From contig NZ_QHJE01000001.1 in the NCBI RefSeq assembly GCF_013626205.1, forward strand, positions 2,956,501 to 3,020,500: a stretch of 64,000 bases of DNA. Direction: 5' to 3'. Positions 47,011 through 55,354 of this stretch are shown piece by piece. The notes beneath the pieces are model-generated. The model ran no database searches. It saw nothing but the letters and a program-made list of their open reading frames with translations, and had not been told where the DNA came from. The translations under genes were made by a program, and so were the position numbers. Source of the stretch: Hyphomicrobium methylovorum (lineage in GTDB: Bacteria > Pseudomonadota > Alphaproteobacteria > Rhizobiales > Hyphomicrobiaceae). How positions within the stretch are numbered: position 1 is the stretch's first letter; each line of letters starts with the position of its first letter.

Positions 47011-47859
47011 CTAGGTGCCTGGAATCGTGCGCTGGGACATTACCGTCACGACGAAGAGTGCGCAGCACGCCAGCGCCATGTCGATACGTCCTGCCGATGC
47101 AGCCGCGATTGCATCGCAGAGCGCGATCGCGGCGATCAACAACGATACGGCGCGGCCGACGTCGCCCGGTGCCCGCCGCCGCAGCCAATGCAGCGCCAAC
47201 GCAATCGCTCCGGCTGTCAGGGCGATGAAGGGAAGAACAGCCGCTTCGCTCGAAGCGTATTGAAGCCCATTTAGAAGCGGAAGGGCAAGGAGCGCGAGCG
47301 GCCACCATGAGCGAACCCGGTCAAAGCTTTCTTCTTTTGCCGCGAAGGTGAGGCCCGCGACGTAGGCGAGCAGCGCGAGCGCTGCGAGGAGCAGGGGACC
47401 GGTCAACAGCGCGCTCAGCGCTACGGCCGTGGCGATGTACACCAGCGCGCGGCATAGCCCCATGATGAACGGGGCGATCGGGTTGCCTTTGTGCCAGGCA
47501 TCATAAACGACGATCGCAGCCGCCAGAGCCAGGGCAGCGGCGGTGGTCTCCAGGCCGAACACTGAGAACACGCCGACGCCACAAATCAGCATGGCGATGC
47601 CTACAATCCAGACGCTTCGCAAACTGACTTTTTGTGACGGGATCGGACGGGTGGGGCGTTCGACGGCATCGATTTTCTGGTCGAAGGCATCGTTGAGAAC
47701 CATGCCGGCGGTGTAAAGCAGCGATGCCGCAAGCATCACGAGCACGACGTAATCATCGAACACGGCGCCGGTCAGCGCCGTTGCTGCGAGGACGTTGCTC
47801 CAAACTGTCGGCAGGTTGGAGACGCGGGCTAGCCGAAGAAACGTGCCGAGCTTGCTCAC
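47011..47859 (-). CDS. eboC: EboC, UbiA-family prenyltransferase
   Basis: A 282-residue membrane protein with about eight helices. LGTFLRLARVSNLPTVWSNV and LNDAFDQKIDAVERPTRPIP contain the N-D-x-x-D-x-x-x-D motif that binds the prenyl diphosphate. The second aspartate-rich motif of typical UbiA enzymes is weak (SFDRVRSWWPL). It probably prenylates the small molecule made by the ebo enzymes, anchoring it in the membrane, which is inference. Translation should start at the GTG at 47859, overlapping the eboE stop as GTGA; a longer frame to 47997 lies inside eboE. Confidence 0.88.
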   Translation of the reverse strand: MSKLGTFLRLARVSNLPTVWSNVLAATALTGAVFDDYVVLVMLAASLLYTAGMVLNDAFDQKIDAVERPTRPIPSQKVSLRSVWIVGIAMLICGVGVFSVFGLETTAAALALAAAIVVYDAWHKGNPIAPFIMGLCRALVYIATAVALSALLTGPLLLAALALLAYVAGLTFAAKEESFDRVRSWWPLALLALPLLNGLQYASSEAAVLPFIALTAGAIALALHWLRRRAPGDVGRAVSLLIAAIALCDAIAAASAGRIDMALACCALFVVTVMSQRTIPGT

Positions 47860-49055
47860 GTGCCGAGTTCCTTCAGCACCCAATCGAGTTCGCGAACGAT
47901 AGCACTCGTCATGTCGCTCTGGCGGAGTTCCGACGGTAGCACGCTCCAGGTGTACGTTTCGACCTCCAGATGCGGCGCGACCGTGCGCTCGCGGCAAATG
48001 CGAAGCACATCGCGCAACGAGGCCTGCGTCGATTGCAGGGTTTCAAATCGATCGACGAAAACAGGCACGTGGCAGTGAACGCGCCATTCTCCGCCTGCTT
48101 CGCCTCGGCCGAGTGCCGCGAATGCGTCAGCGAGGTCGGTGTGGCGTGTGATGGCGCCATTTCGAGATTCAACCGTCTGATGCAGATAGACTCCATCGTC
48201 GAACTTCGCGAGTTCGGCTTTGGTACCCGGCTCGACGTTGGCCACCCGAAGAGCTGAGCTCAATTGTATTTTTGGGATGCGGATGCCTGCGCGCTCAACG
48301 CGTTCCAGTATCTCGTCTGGGTTTTCGAATTCGACCGCGGAATGACATACGTCAAAGCAGAGGCCGATGTGCTGCCGGAGCGCGGCTTCCGCATCTTCTT
48401 TCGAAGCGCCAGTCAGCGCCGCAAATTGCGCAACAGCAGAGTCTGCGAACAGGTGTTGCGAGAAATAGTCGATCGCCTCGTCAGTGGTTTCCAGGAAGCA
48501 CGCGGGCTCGGGTTCGATAGCGAGAGCGATTGTTTGCCCGGTCGTTTTGCGAAGCGAATGCAGGTGCGCGGCGCAAGCAACCAGCGCATGCGTAATTGCT
48601 TCGACGTCGGCGTCCGTTGTGATGTGAGCTTTGAAGCCACCTGGAACAGTGCTGATGCTCGTTTCCGAGCCGTTAGGCGCGAGTTTTGACAGGATGTTCG
48701 CGACGCGACGTGTGAAGTCCAGGCGCTCAGGACGACGCCAGTCGGGCTCGTACACCTGCTCCTTCACGCGCTGCCCGTGAAAAGGGCCGTAGGGAAACGC
48801 GTTGATTGTGAAGACGTACAGACCGTTGTCAGCCAGGAACTGTTGAAGTTCGGCGAGCGTATCCGGTTGCTCCAGTTCTGCGGCGGCGATCGCCGACAAG
48901 CGAAGGCCGACGCCCATCGGGGCATCGGGAGATATGGCTGCTTTTACAGCAGGTAGATTCCGGCGAAGCGCAGTATTGATTTCGGCCCACGTTTCGCCGG
49001 CGTGGATGTTGGTGCAGTATGTGAGGTGCGGCCTGCCCGGGAGAGGAAGCTGCAT
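47856..49055 (-). CDS. eboE: EboE, AP-endonuclease-2/xylose-isomerase-like TIM-barrel protein
   Basis: A 399-residue TIM barrel. HLTYCTNIHAGETWAEINTA at the start, VFTINAFPYGPFHGQRVKEQ, TIALAIEPEPACFLETTDEA, IGLCFDVCHSAVEFENP, RVHCHVPVFVDRFE and PHLEVETYTWSVLP give the Glu, His and Asp residues expected to bind metal. The family includes epimerases and isomerases of sugar-like compounds. EboE proteins are annotated as metabolite-traffic proteins with unknown reaction. Its start overlaps the eboD stop by one base (TAATG) and its stop overlaps the eboC start. Confidence 0.88.
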   Translation of the reverse strand: MQLPLPGRPHLTYCTNIHAGETWAEINTALRRNLPAVKAAISPDAPMGVGLRLSAIAAAELEQPDTLAELQQFLADNGLYVFTINAFPYGPFHGQRVKEQVYEPDWRRPERLDFTRRVANILSKLAPNGSETSISTVPGGFKAHITTDADVEAITHALVACAAHLHSLRKTTGQTIALAIEPEPACFLETTDEAIDYFSQHLFADSAVAQFAALTGASKEDAEAALRQHIGLCFDVCHSAVEFENPDEILERVERAGIRIPKIQLSSALRVANVEPGTKAELAKFDDGVYLHQTVESRNGAITRHTDLADAFAALGRGEAGGEWRVHCHVPVFVDRFETLQSTQASLRDVLRICRERTVAPHLEVETYTWSVLPSELRQSDMTSAIVRELDWVLKELGT

Positions 49056-50269
49056 TAGGCCGGCATCTCCTCGCGAAGCCAGTCGATCGCTTCGACGATC
49101 AGTTTCGGGTCCATCGTGTGGACTTCGACACCAACGCCGATGGCAGACAGCAGCGTGATGGACAGTTCGCCGCCGAGATGGGCGCGGAACTCTTCAAGCC
49201 CGTCGAGCACTTTCAACCCGCCGCTCGCGTTCTTTTCACCGGCCGCTTCGTGCCAAAGAGTGAATCCGAGTTGTTCAAGAAGACGGCGCACACGGATGTC
49301 GTCGCCTTCCGGCAGCAATCCGGAAATGACGGAGTAGCGCGTATCCAAAGCGATGCCGATGGCGACGGCTTCTCCGTGGCGTAGGGTATAATTGGAGAGT
49401 GTCTCGAGCTTGTGAGCTGCCCAGTGGCCGAAATCGAGCGGCCGCGCATTGCCGCGTTCGAAGGGATCGCCGCCCTGGGCGATCTGGCGCATGTGAAGCA
49501 TCGCGCAGTGACGGATCAAGCGGTCCAGCGGCTCAGACTGAAACAGGGCTAGTGCACCCGCCTGATCTTCAAGCCACTTGAAAAACTCGCCGTCACGGAT
49601 GAGGGCAACCTTCACAGCTTCGGCCATTCCGGCGCGCTTGTCGCGTCCCGGCAGCACGTCAATGAATGCTGAGTCGTTGATGACCGCAGACGGTGGCTGG
49701 AACGTGCCGAGCAGGTTCTTCACGCTGAAAGCGTTGACGCCGTTTTTGACGCCGACGCCGGAATCGTTTTGCGCCAGCACCGTCGTCGGAACGCGGATAT
49801 GGCGAATGCCGCGATGAGTGGTTGCGGCGACGTATCCGATGAGATCGAGAACTGCGCCGCCACCGATGCCGACGACATACGAGTGCCGGTCTATGCCTGC
49901 GTCCACGAGGCGCCGCTGAAGCGTTTCGACGATTGTCGTGTCGTTCTTGCAGATCTCTCCGCCATCGACGCATTCGACGGGATGTACGAGATCAAATGCG
50001 TCGGTGTGCGCGAGCGCGTAATTCGAGATCCGGCGCGCAATGTCGGGCATCTGCTGTTCGACGCCGCTGTCGATAAAGAACGTCACGCGGGGTTTGTTCG
50101 GTCCGCCGTTGCTCGTGATGCACTCACGGAGGGCAGTATTCCCAGGAGAAAAAATATCTCGGGTGAAGAGAACGGGATATTCGTATGGGACGGAAAATCG
50201 CTGGTAGTAGGTTCGGATCTGTCCAGGTGCTTCGAACTTCTCCAGTGCGTCGCTGATTGTGCTCGACAC
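49055..50269 (-). CDS. eboD: EboD, 3-dehydroquinate-synthase-like sugar phosphate cyclase
   Basis: A 404-residue member of the sugar phosphate cyclase superfamily. VVGIGGGAVLDLIGYVAATT, IRVPTTVLAQNDSGVGVKNG, VNAFSVKNLLGTFQPP and KRAGMAEAVKVALIRD correspond to the NAD- and substrate-binding motifs, and GHWAAHKLE with LRHGEAVAIGI supply the metal-binding histidines. The DSGVGVKNGVN stretch is closer to the 2-epi-5-epi-valiolone synthase branch than to AroB, so it may close a sugar phosphate other than DAHP. It is the first gene of the leftward ebo operon; the start is GTG 50269 with GGAG upstream. Confidence 0.88.
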   Translation of the reverse strand: MSSTISDALEKFEAPGQIRTYYQRFSVPYEYPVLFTRDIFSPGNTALRECITSNGGPNKPRVTFFIDSGVEQQMPDIARRISNYALAHTDAFDLVHPVECVDGGEICKNDTTIVETLQRRLVDAGIDRHSYVVGIGGGAVLDLIGYVAATTHRGIRHIRVPTTVLAQNDSGVGVKNGVNAFSVKNLLGTFQPPSAVINDSAFIDVLPGRDKRAGMAEAVKVALIRDGEFFKWLEDQAGALALFQSEPLDRLIRHCAMLHMRQIAQGGDPFERGNARPLDFGHWAAHKLETLSNYTLRHGEAVAIGIALDTRYSVISGLLPEGDDIRVRRLLEQLGFTLWHEAAGEKNASGGLKVLDGLEEFRAHLGGELSITLLSAIGVGVEVHTMDPKLIVEAIDWLREEMPA

Positions 50270-50744
50270 TCGTTAAACTCCATTCCCATGCTTGCGCTGT
50301 CTACGTTGCGGCGATCGCAAATTGCAAGGCCAGCTCGATATCTTAGCTGCTTTTTGCCCGTTTTTGCGTGCGAATTTTTAGCTTTCCTAATGATGGCGTA
50401 GCGAGGCTGGAGCACGCGTTGTGGTTGCTCGCACGTGATTTTGTCCGGCTCGATGATTGGTCGTGTGCGCTCGCCGTTTACCTTCCAACACCCGCAGGGA
50501 ATTATTCCCGGTTCAAAGTTCGATTTTGCTGATCCGCATGAAGATCCTATTTGCTTTCTCATCAGTAGATAAGTTTTCTCACATTTAGTTGATCAGAGCG
50601 GAGGTGAGCTTGTGCCGATGAATGCCGTAACGTAGCGTGATTACGCCGCAGACGCATCAAATGCGTCAGCGCGGTGAAGTACGGCGCCGATCCAAGGTCC
50701 CTCGGTTCGCGCCGACAGCAAATTCCATAAGGGAGTAACGTCCA
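50270..50744. promoter_or_regulatory. Divergent promoter region of the ebo cluster
   Basis: About 475 bases between eboD and the sugar dehydrogenase gene, with no accepted gene. It carries a perfect 7-bp inverted repeat GACGCAT-CAA-ATGCGTC (50651-50667) and a nearby CGTAA-10 nt-TTACG (50628-50647). Both lie 75-120 bp before the dehydrogenase start and could be operators or leader hairpins. AT-rich segments near 50330-50390 and 50560-50600 could hold promoters. Confidence 0.4.
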
Positions 50745-52169
50745 ATGCGAATGCGGTTAGAACTTGCCGCGTCGATTGCCGCTGCCGCCACGCTCATGCT
50801 TGGTTCGGTTCCGGCATTTTCTCAGGTCGTGCCGACCAAGGCCGACGAAGTTGCCCGCCCAGGCGGAAAGCTTCCGGGCGATCCCAAAATCGCGCTCGTC
50901 AAAGTTGCAGACGGATTTTTGGATCCTGTCGGCGTTGCGTCAGCTTTTGACGGATCGGGCCGCATCTTTGTTGTCGAACGTCAGGGCAAGATCCGGGTCG
51001 TCACCAAGGACGGAAAGGTCAACGAAAAGCCGTTCCTCGATCTGACGAAGAACAGCCCGCTTGGCTCGGAAGTTCAGACCGGCTTCGTCGAGCAGGGACT
51101 CTGGTCCGTTGCTTTCGATCCGAAGTTCAAAGAAAACGGCTACTTCTTCGTGAGCTATTCGTCGCTGCCCTTCAACGGCGCGCACGTTATCGCACGTTAT
51201 ACGGTTGATCCGGCCAGCCCGGACGTTGTGACGGTCGAGCAGGCAAACAAGTCTGTTAAGGTCATCATCAATATCCCGCAGCCCTACTACAACCACTACG
51301 GCGGCGGCATTCAGTTCGGGCCCGACGGCTATCTTTATGTCGGCAAGGGCGACGCGGGCTGGGAAGGCGATCCTTTGGACGCCGGCCAGAGCAAGAATGA
51401 GCTTTGGGGCAAAATGCTTCGCCTCGACGTCAACACGCCGGATGGCGTCGGCTACAAGATTCCCGACACCAACCCGTGGGCTCACGCTTCGCAGGCACGC
51501 ATGATGACGCTGTTCGGCGTCACCGAAGAGCAGTTCGCACAGATCCACATGGGCTCGCGTCCTGAAATCTGGGCTTTCGGTCTTCGCAATCCCTACTCGT
51601 TCCACTTCAACAAGAAGACTGGCGACCTGTTCATCGCTGACGTAGGCCAGAACCATCTCGAAGAGATCGACTGGCAGCCTGCGTCCAGCAAGGGCGGCGA
51701 GAACTACGGTTGGAAGCACAACATGGGCACCAACTGCCATCCGATGTTGGGGCCGAATGACAAATGCCCGATCGTCGGCGTTCTTCCGGTCGCAGAATAC
51801 CCGCACCAGACTCCGTATCCCGGCGCTGAAAAGCTGAAGGATGGCTGGGGCTGCTCGGTGCAGGGTCTCGGCGTTGCCAACTATGCTGGCATGAACGGCG
51901 TCTTCCTGACGGGCGACTGGTGCTCGGGCCGGGTCTTCGGAACTGGCTGGGACGGCACCAAGTGGCAGCTGCAGGAACTGGCGCAGACCGCGCTTCAGTT
52001 TACTTCCGGCAACAATGACGAGGACGGAACGGTTCTCGCCGTTAACTGCAACTGCTTCTACACCGACGACAGAGGCGCCACGGCAAACCCGCCGGGATCG
52101 CTCTGGCGCGTTGTAGCGGCTGACGCTGTGCCTCCGGGCGCCGAAGTTGCAAAGACGAAAAAGAACTAA
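50745..52169 (+). CDS. PQQ-dependent sugar dehydrogenase-like protein (soluble GDH fold), exported
   Basis: A 474-residue exported six-bladed beta-propeller. It has a signal peptide (cleavage near AFSQ), VGVASAFDGSGRIFVVERQG and WSVAFDPKFKENGYFFVSYS. NHYGGGIQFGPDGYLYVGKG holds the likely catalytic His, and GLRNPYSFHFNKKTGDLFIA and DVGQNHLEEIDWQPA follow. This is the soluble aldose/glucose dehydrogenase family, which usually uses PQQ and passes electrons to a cytochrome. A cytochrome c gene follows directly and eboF after it, so the substrate may be an ebo-related sugar or cyclitol (inference). GGGAG precedes the ATG. No pqq genes are in the window. Confidence 0.85.
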   Translation: MRMRLELAASIAAAATLMLGSVPAFSQVVPTKADEVARPGGKLPGDPKIALVKVADGFLDPVGVASAFDGSGRIFVVERQGKIRVVTKDGKVNEKPFLDLTKNSPLGSEVQTGFVEQGLWSVAFDPKFKENGYFFVSYSSLPFNGAHVIARYTVDPASPDVVTVEQANKSVKVIINIPQPYYNHYGGGIQFGPDGYLYVGKGDAGWEGDPLDAGQSKNELWGKMLRLDVNTPDGVGYKIPDTNPWAHASQARMMTLFGVTEEQFAQIHMGSRPEIWAFGLRNPYSFHFNKKTGDLFIADVGQNHLEEIDWQPASSKGGENYGWKHNMGTNCHPMLGPNDKCPIVGVLPVAEYPHQTPYPGAEKLKDGWGCSVQGLGVANYAGMNGVFLTGDWCSGRVFGTGWDGTKWQLQELAQTALQFTSGNNDEDGTVLAVNCNCFYTDDRGATANPPGSLWRVVAADAVPPGAEVAKTKKN

Positions 52170-52193
52170 GTCGAAAAACTACGCTTGAAATAC

Positions 52194-52228
52194 CGGGGCC
52201 TCTTTGCGAAATCTGCAGAGAGGCCCCG
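52194..52228 (+). other. Strong intercistronic hairpin between dehydrogenase and cytochrome c
   Basis: A 14-bp stem CGGGGCCTCTTTGC/GCAGAGAGGCCCCG with one G-U pair and loop GAAATCT. There is no T-run. It is likely to stabilise or process the upstream message, giving different levels of the two products. Confidence 0.6.
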
Positions 52229-52265
52229 TGACTTACGGTTAGTCCAGAACCAAGAGATTTATTTC

Positions 52266-52730
52266 ATGCAGTCGAACACGCGCTTCTTCACCATCCTTCT
52301 CGCCGGGTCGCTTCTTGCGCTGACGCCCGCTTTGACGGCTCCGGCCGTCGCCGACGTCAAGTTCCTCAATGCGCTTGACGATTCCCCGCTCGATCTTGAG
52401 CCGATCAAGGGCGAGACGTTCACCGATGCGGTCAAGTCGTTCCACAAGGACGGCAAGAACCCGTACAACGGCGATGCAGCGGCGATTGCAGCCGGCAAAA
52501 CCCAATTCGAAGAGCACTGTGTTGCCTGCCACGCCGACGATGCGTCGGGCGGAATGGGGCCGAGCCTCGTCGACGACGTGTATTCGAACACGCGCGCGAA
52601 CACGGATGTCGGCATGTTCGAGATCATTCACTCCGGTGCTTCGGGTGCGATGCGCTCGTTCTCGATCCGCGGTGTCACGCAGGACCAGATCCTGCAGATG
52701 ATCGCTTACATTCACTCGCTCAAGAAGTAA
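52266..52730 (+). CDS. Exported mono-heme cytochrome c
   Basis: A 154-residue protein with a signal peptide (FFTILLAGSLLALTPALTAP, cleavage near AVA-DVK), an N-terminal extension of about 45 residues, and a class I cytochrome c domain with the heme site CVACH and GGMGPSLVDD. A distal methionine is likely in GAMRSFSIRG, and the protein ends QILQMIAYIHSLKK. It is the probable electron acceptor of the sugar dehydrogenase encoded just before it. The ATG at 52266 gives the signal peptide; the frame is open from 52185. eboF starts 31 bp after its stop. Confidence 0.88.
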   Translation: MQSNTRFFTILLAGSLLALTPALTAPAVADVKFLNALDDSPLDLEPIKGETFTDAVKSFHKDGKNPYNGDAAAIAAGKTQFEEHCVACHADDASGGMGPSLVDDVYSNTRANTDVGMFEIIHSGASGAMRSFSIRGVTQDQILQMIAYIHSLKK

Positions 52731-52761
52731 GAGCCTTCGTTCGAAGGGCGGGTCTCCCATC

Positions 52762-54153
52762 ATGACTCCCACGATCGTCATCAACGTCGTCGGTTTGACG
52801 CCGGCGTTGATCGGTGATGCGACGCCGAACATCCGGCGCTTTGCCGAGCGTGGTGCTGCGCGTGCACTGACGACGATCACGCCCGCCGTCACGTGCAGCG
52901 TTCAAGCAACCTTGACGACCGGGAGTCTGCCGCGAGAGCACGGAATTGTCGCCAACGGCTGGTTTTTCCGCGAGGTGCTGGAAATCTGGCTTTGGCGGCA
53001 ATCGAACAAGCTGGTCGCGGGCGAGCACATCTGGGACGCCGCTCGAAAGCAAGACGCGAACTTCACAGTCGCGAACTTGTTCTGGTGGTACGCGATGGGC
53101 GCTGCGACGGACTATTCCGTTACGCCGCGTCCGATCTACAAGGCCGACGGCCGCAAAATACCGGATTGCTATTCGGATCCACCGGAGCTTCGCGACGAAC
53201 TCTCAGCGAAGCTCGGCGTGTTTCCGCTGTTTCAGTTCTGGGGACCGGCGACGACCATCGCATCCAGTCGCTGGATTGCGGACGCGGCCAAGCACGTGAT
53301 GACGGCGCGCGATCCGACGTTGACGCTCGTCTACCTTCCGCATCTCGACTACGGCTTGCAACGGTTCGGGCCGGACGCGCCGGAAATTCGTTCGGACCTC
53401 ACCGAGATCGATGACGTGGTGGGCGATCTGATCGCCGAGGCGGAAAAGCTCGGTCGTCGGGTCGTTTTGCTTTCCGAGTATGGGATCGTTCCCGTTCGGC
53501 GTCCGGTGCATATCAATCGCGCGTTGCGCGAAGCCGGGCTGCTGGCGGTTCGAACGGAGCAGGGCGGCGAGCTGCTCGATATTCCACGTTCTCGGGCGTT
53601 TGCAGTTGCCGATCATCAGATCGCGCATGTTTATGTCCGCGATCCCTCGGCGCTGCCGCTGGTGCGTGCGGTGTTGGCGAAGCTCGACGGTATCGACGCC
53701 ATTCTGGACGAAGACGGCAAGCGTGGGCACGGGCTCGATCATTCCCGGTCTGGCGAGATCGTCGTGCTTGCAGCAAGCGACGCCTGGTTCACGTACTATT
53801 ATTGGCTCGATGACGCGCGTGCGCCGGATTTCGCGCGGACGGTCGAAATTCACCGCAAACCTGGATACGATCCGGTCGAGCTTTTTCTCGATCCCGCGAT
53901 CCGATTTCCGAAGCTTGCTGTCGGATGGCGTCTGCTGAAAAAGATTCTTGGCTTTCGGACGCTGATGAATGTCATTCCGCTCGACGCCAAGCTGGTGCGC
54001 GGTTCGCATGGGCGGGCTGATACACCCGCCGAACACACGCCGGTCTTCATGTCATCCGAGCGTGACTTTGTGCCGGACGGTCCGGTTGATGCGCGGGACG
54101 TTAAAGCGTTGGTGCTCCGGCATATCTTTGAACCGCCATCGTCCAGGTCGTAG
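52762..54153 (+). CDS. eboF: EboF, alkaline-phosphatase-superfamily protein of the ebo cluster
   Basis: A 463-residue protein of the nucleotide pyrophosphatase/phosphodiesterase branch. TPAVTCSVQATLTTGSLPRE holds the likely threonine nucleophile, and the fold is supported by ATPNIRRFAERGAARAL, WWYAMGAATDYSVTPRPIYK and LVYLPHLDYGLQRFGPDAP. Canonical metal ligands look altered: the first Asp is replaced in INVVGLTPAL, the D-H pair reads LLSEYGIVPV, and the His of D-x-x-G-H reads Gln. No signal peptide is visible. It shares a strand with the dehydrogenase and cytochrome genes, 31 bp behind the latter, apart from the leftward eboD-B genes. Confidence 0.85.
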   Translation: MTPTIVINVVGLTPALIGDATPNIRRFAERGAARALTTITPAVTCSVQATLTTGSLPREHGIVANGWFFREVLEIWLWRQSNKLVAGEHIWDAARKQDANFTVANLFWWYAMGAATDYSVTPRPIYKADGRKIPDCYSDPPELRDELSAKLGVFPLFQFWGPATTIASSRWIADAAKHVMTARDPTLTLVYLPHLDYGLQRFGPDAPEIRSDLTEIDDVVGDLIAEAEKLGRRVVLLSEYGIVPVRRPVHINRALREAGLLAVRTEQGGELLDIPRSRAFAVADHQIAHVYVRDPSALPLVRAVLAKLDGIDAILDEDGKRGHGLDHSRSGEIVVLAASDAWFTYYYWLDDARAPDFARTVEIHRKPGYDPVELFLDPAIRFPKLAVGWRLLKKILGFRTLMNVIPLDAKLVRGSHGRADTPAEHTPVFMSSERDFVPDGPVDARDVKALVLRHIFEPPSSRS

Positions 54154-54197
54154 CCGGTTCAAACTTCAGCGAGGGCCACGTTGGCCCGCTGTGCAAT

Positions 54198-54479
54198 TCA
54201 GCGGTGACTGATGGCAAGGCTGGTTGTCGTCTCTTTCTTCGTAGAGCAAACTTTGGATATCGTCTTGCACTCTGTCTGAGTGGCATAGTTCTTACGCGAC
54301 GGCTCCTTGCCATTGGCAATTTCATAGCAATGGTCGAGCAGAGAAGCGAGCGGCCGCTCATCTCCCAGCGGACCGACCGAGATCTTCTTTGGACTACGCA
54401 GCCAAAAAAACGATGCAAGCGTCGCCGCGAAGAGTAGCAGTGCCACGCTTACGATGATTTGCTTTTGCGTGCCGCTCAT
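54198..54479 (-). CDS. Small membrane-anchored protein of unknown function
   Basis: A 93-residue protein: one N-terminal membrane helix (IIVSVALLLFAATLASFFWL) followed by a soluble, charged tail with two cysteines (LLDHCYEIANGK and KVCSTKKE). GGGG precedes the ATG at 54479; the frame is open to 54545 but that part lacks features. It converges on eboF with 44 bp between stops. No family is recognised. Confidence 0.5.
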   Translation of the reverse strand: MSGTQKQIIVSVALLLFAATLASFFWLRSPKKISVGPLGDERPLASLLDHCYEIANGKEPSRKNYATQTECKTISKVCSTKKETTTSLAISHR

Positions 54480-54686
54480 AGCCCCGTTCCCCCGCCCCGG
54501 AAGATGACGTCCACGATCTTCAATCATATCAGCGGCGGACGTCAATGCTCGCTGTTTAGTCTATTGCGACTCTACACGCGCATGATATATATTAACATAT
54601 AAATATTGCTATTTGATGCGGAAAGGTAGCTGCCGAGGCGTCTTCCCCTTCTAAGTCAGATCCAAATCCAACATCGAGGTTTCTCA

Positions 54687-55193
54687 ATGCGCATGCTCGT
54701 TCTTGCTGTCACGGCGCTGATTGCTGCCGCTCCAACTGTTGCTTTTGCTCAGTCTGCTGATGTTGTCGGGCCAAATATGGCGAAGATCGGCAAGATCGAA
54801 GCGAAAGAGGGACCGCATGGTCTGGTCTTGGTGCTTAACCTCGACAAGGGTGCGCTGACCCCAGGCGCTCACGGCATTCACATCCACGAGCATGGAGACT
54901 GCTCGGATGAGGGCTTCAAGAATTCAAAGAGCCACATTAACCCGAGCAAAACCGAGCACGGATTTTTGAATCCGAAGGGACCTCATCCTTCGGATCTGCC
55001 GAACGTCTGGGCGCATGAGGATGGTTCTGTGTTGGCCGAAATGTTTGTTCCTGGCCTGTCGCTCACGGGCGAAAACGCTATCTACGATGAAGACGGCTCG
55101 GCGGTCGTCATTCACGCCAGTGCGGATGATCACATCACGCAGCCCATTGGCGGCGCCGGCGCTCGCGTGGCCTGCGGACTATTCAAGAAATAA
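54687..55193 (+). CDS. sodC: Periplasmic Cu/Zn superoxide dismutase
   Basis: A 168-residue protein with a signal peptide (MLVLAVTALIAAAPTVAFA). Copper/zinc site motifs are GIHIHEHGDCSD and SHINPSKTEHGF, followed by SAVVIHASADDHITQP and GAGARVACGLFKK, where the two cysteines can form the conserved disulfide. It converts superoxide to peroxide in the periplasm. GAGG precedes the ATG and a strong terminator follows, so it is a single-gene unit between the ebo cluster and the cbb operon. Confidence 0.95.
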   Translation: MRMLVLAVTALIAAAPTVAFAQSADVVGPNMAKIGKIEAKEGPHGLVLVLNLDKGALTPGAHGIHIHEHGDCSDEGFKNSKSHINPSKTEHGFLNPKGPHPSDLPNVWAHEDGSVLAEMFVPGLSLTGENAIYDEDGSAVVIHASADDHITQPIGGAGARVACGLFKK

Positions 55194-55253
55194 GCGTTGG
55201 ATGGTGTTTGGTCGCAAGAGCGATCAATGCAGTGCATGCATGTAAGTACCTTC

Positions 55254-55295
55254 GGGGTGATAGCGCAGACTTGGCTTCGCTATCGCCCCTTTTTC
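55254..55295 (+). terminator. Rho-independent terminator of sodC
   Basis: A 12-bp stem (55254-55265 with 55278-55289, one G-T pair), 12-nt loop, followed by TTTTT-C-TTTT. Confidence 0.88.
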
Positions 55296-55354
55296 TTTTG
55301 CAAAATATTCAAACCGCATTGAAATGGTGAATACACCGCGTTTCTCGGCCGTGA

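Noticed and set aside
49769-50401. 210-codon rightward frame opposite eboD
   Set aside because: It is mostly antisense to eboD, with no motif and no ribosome site.
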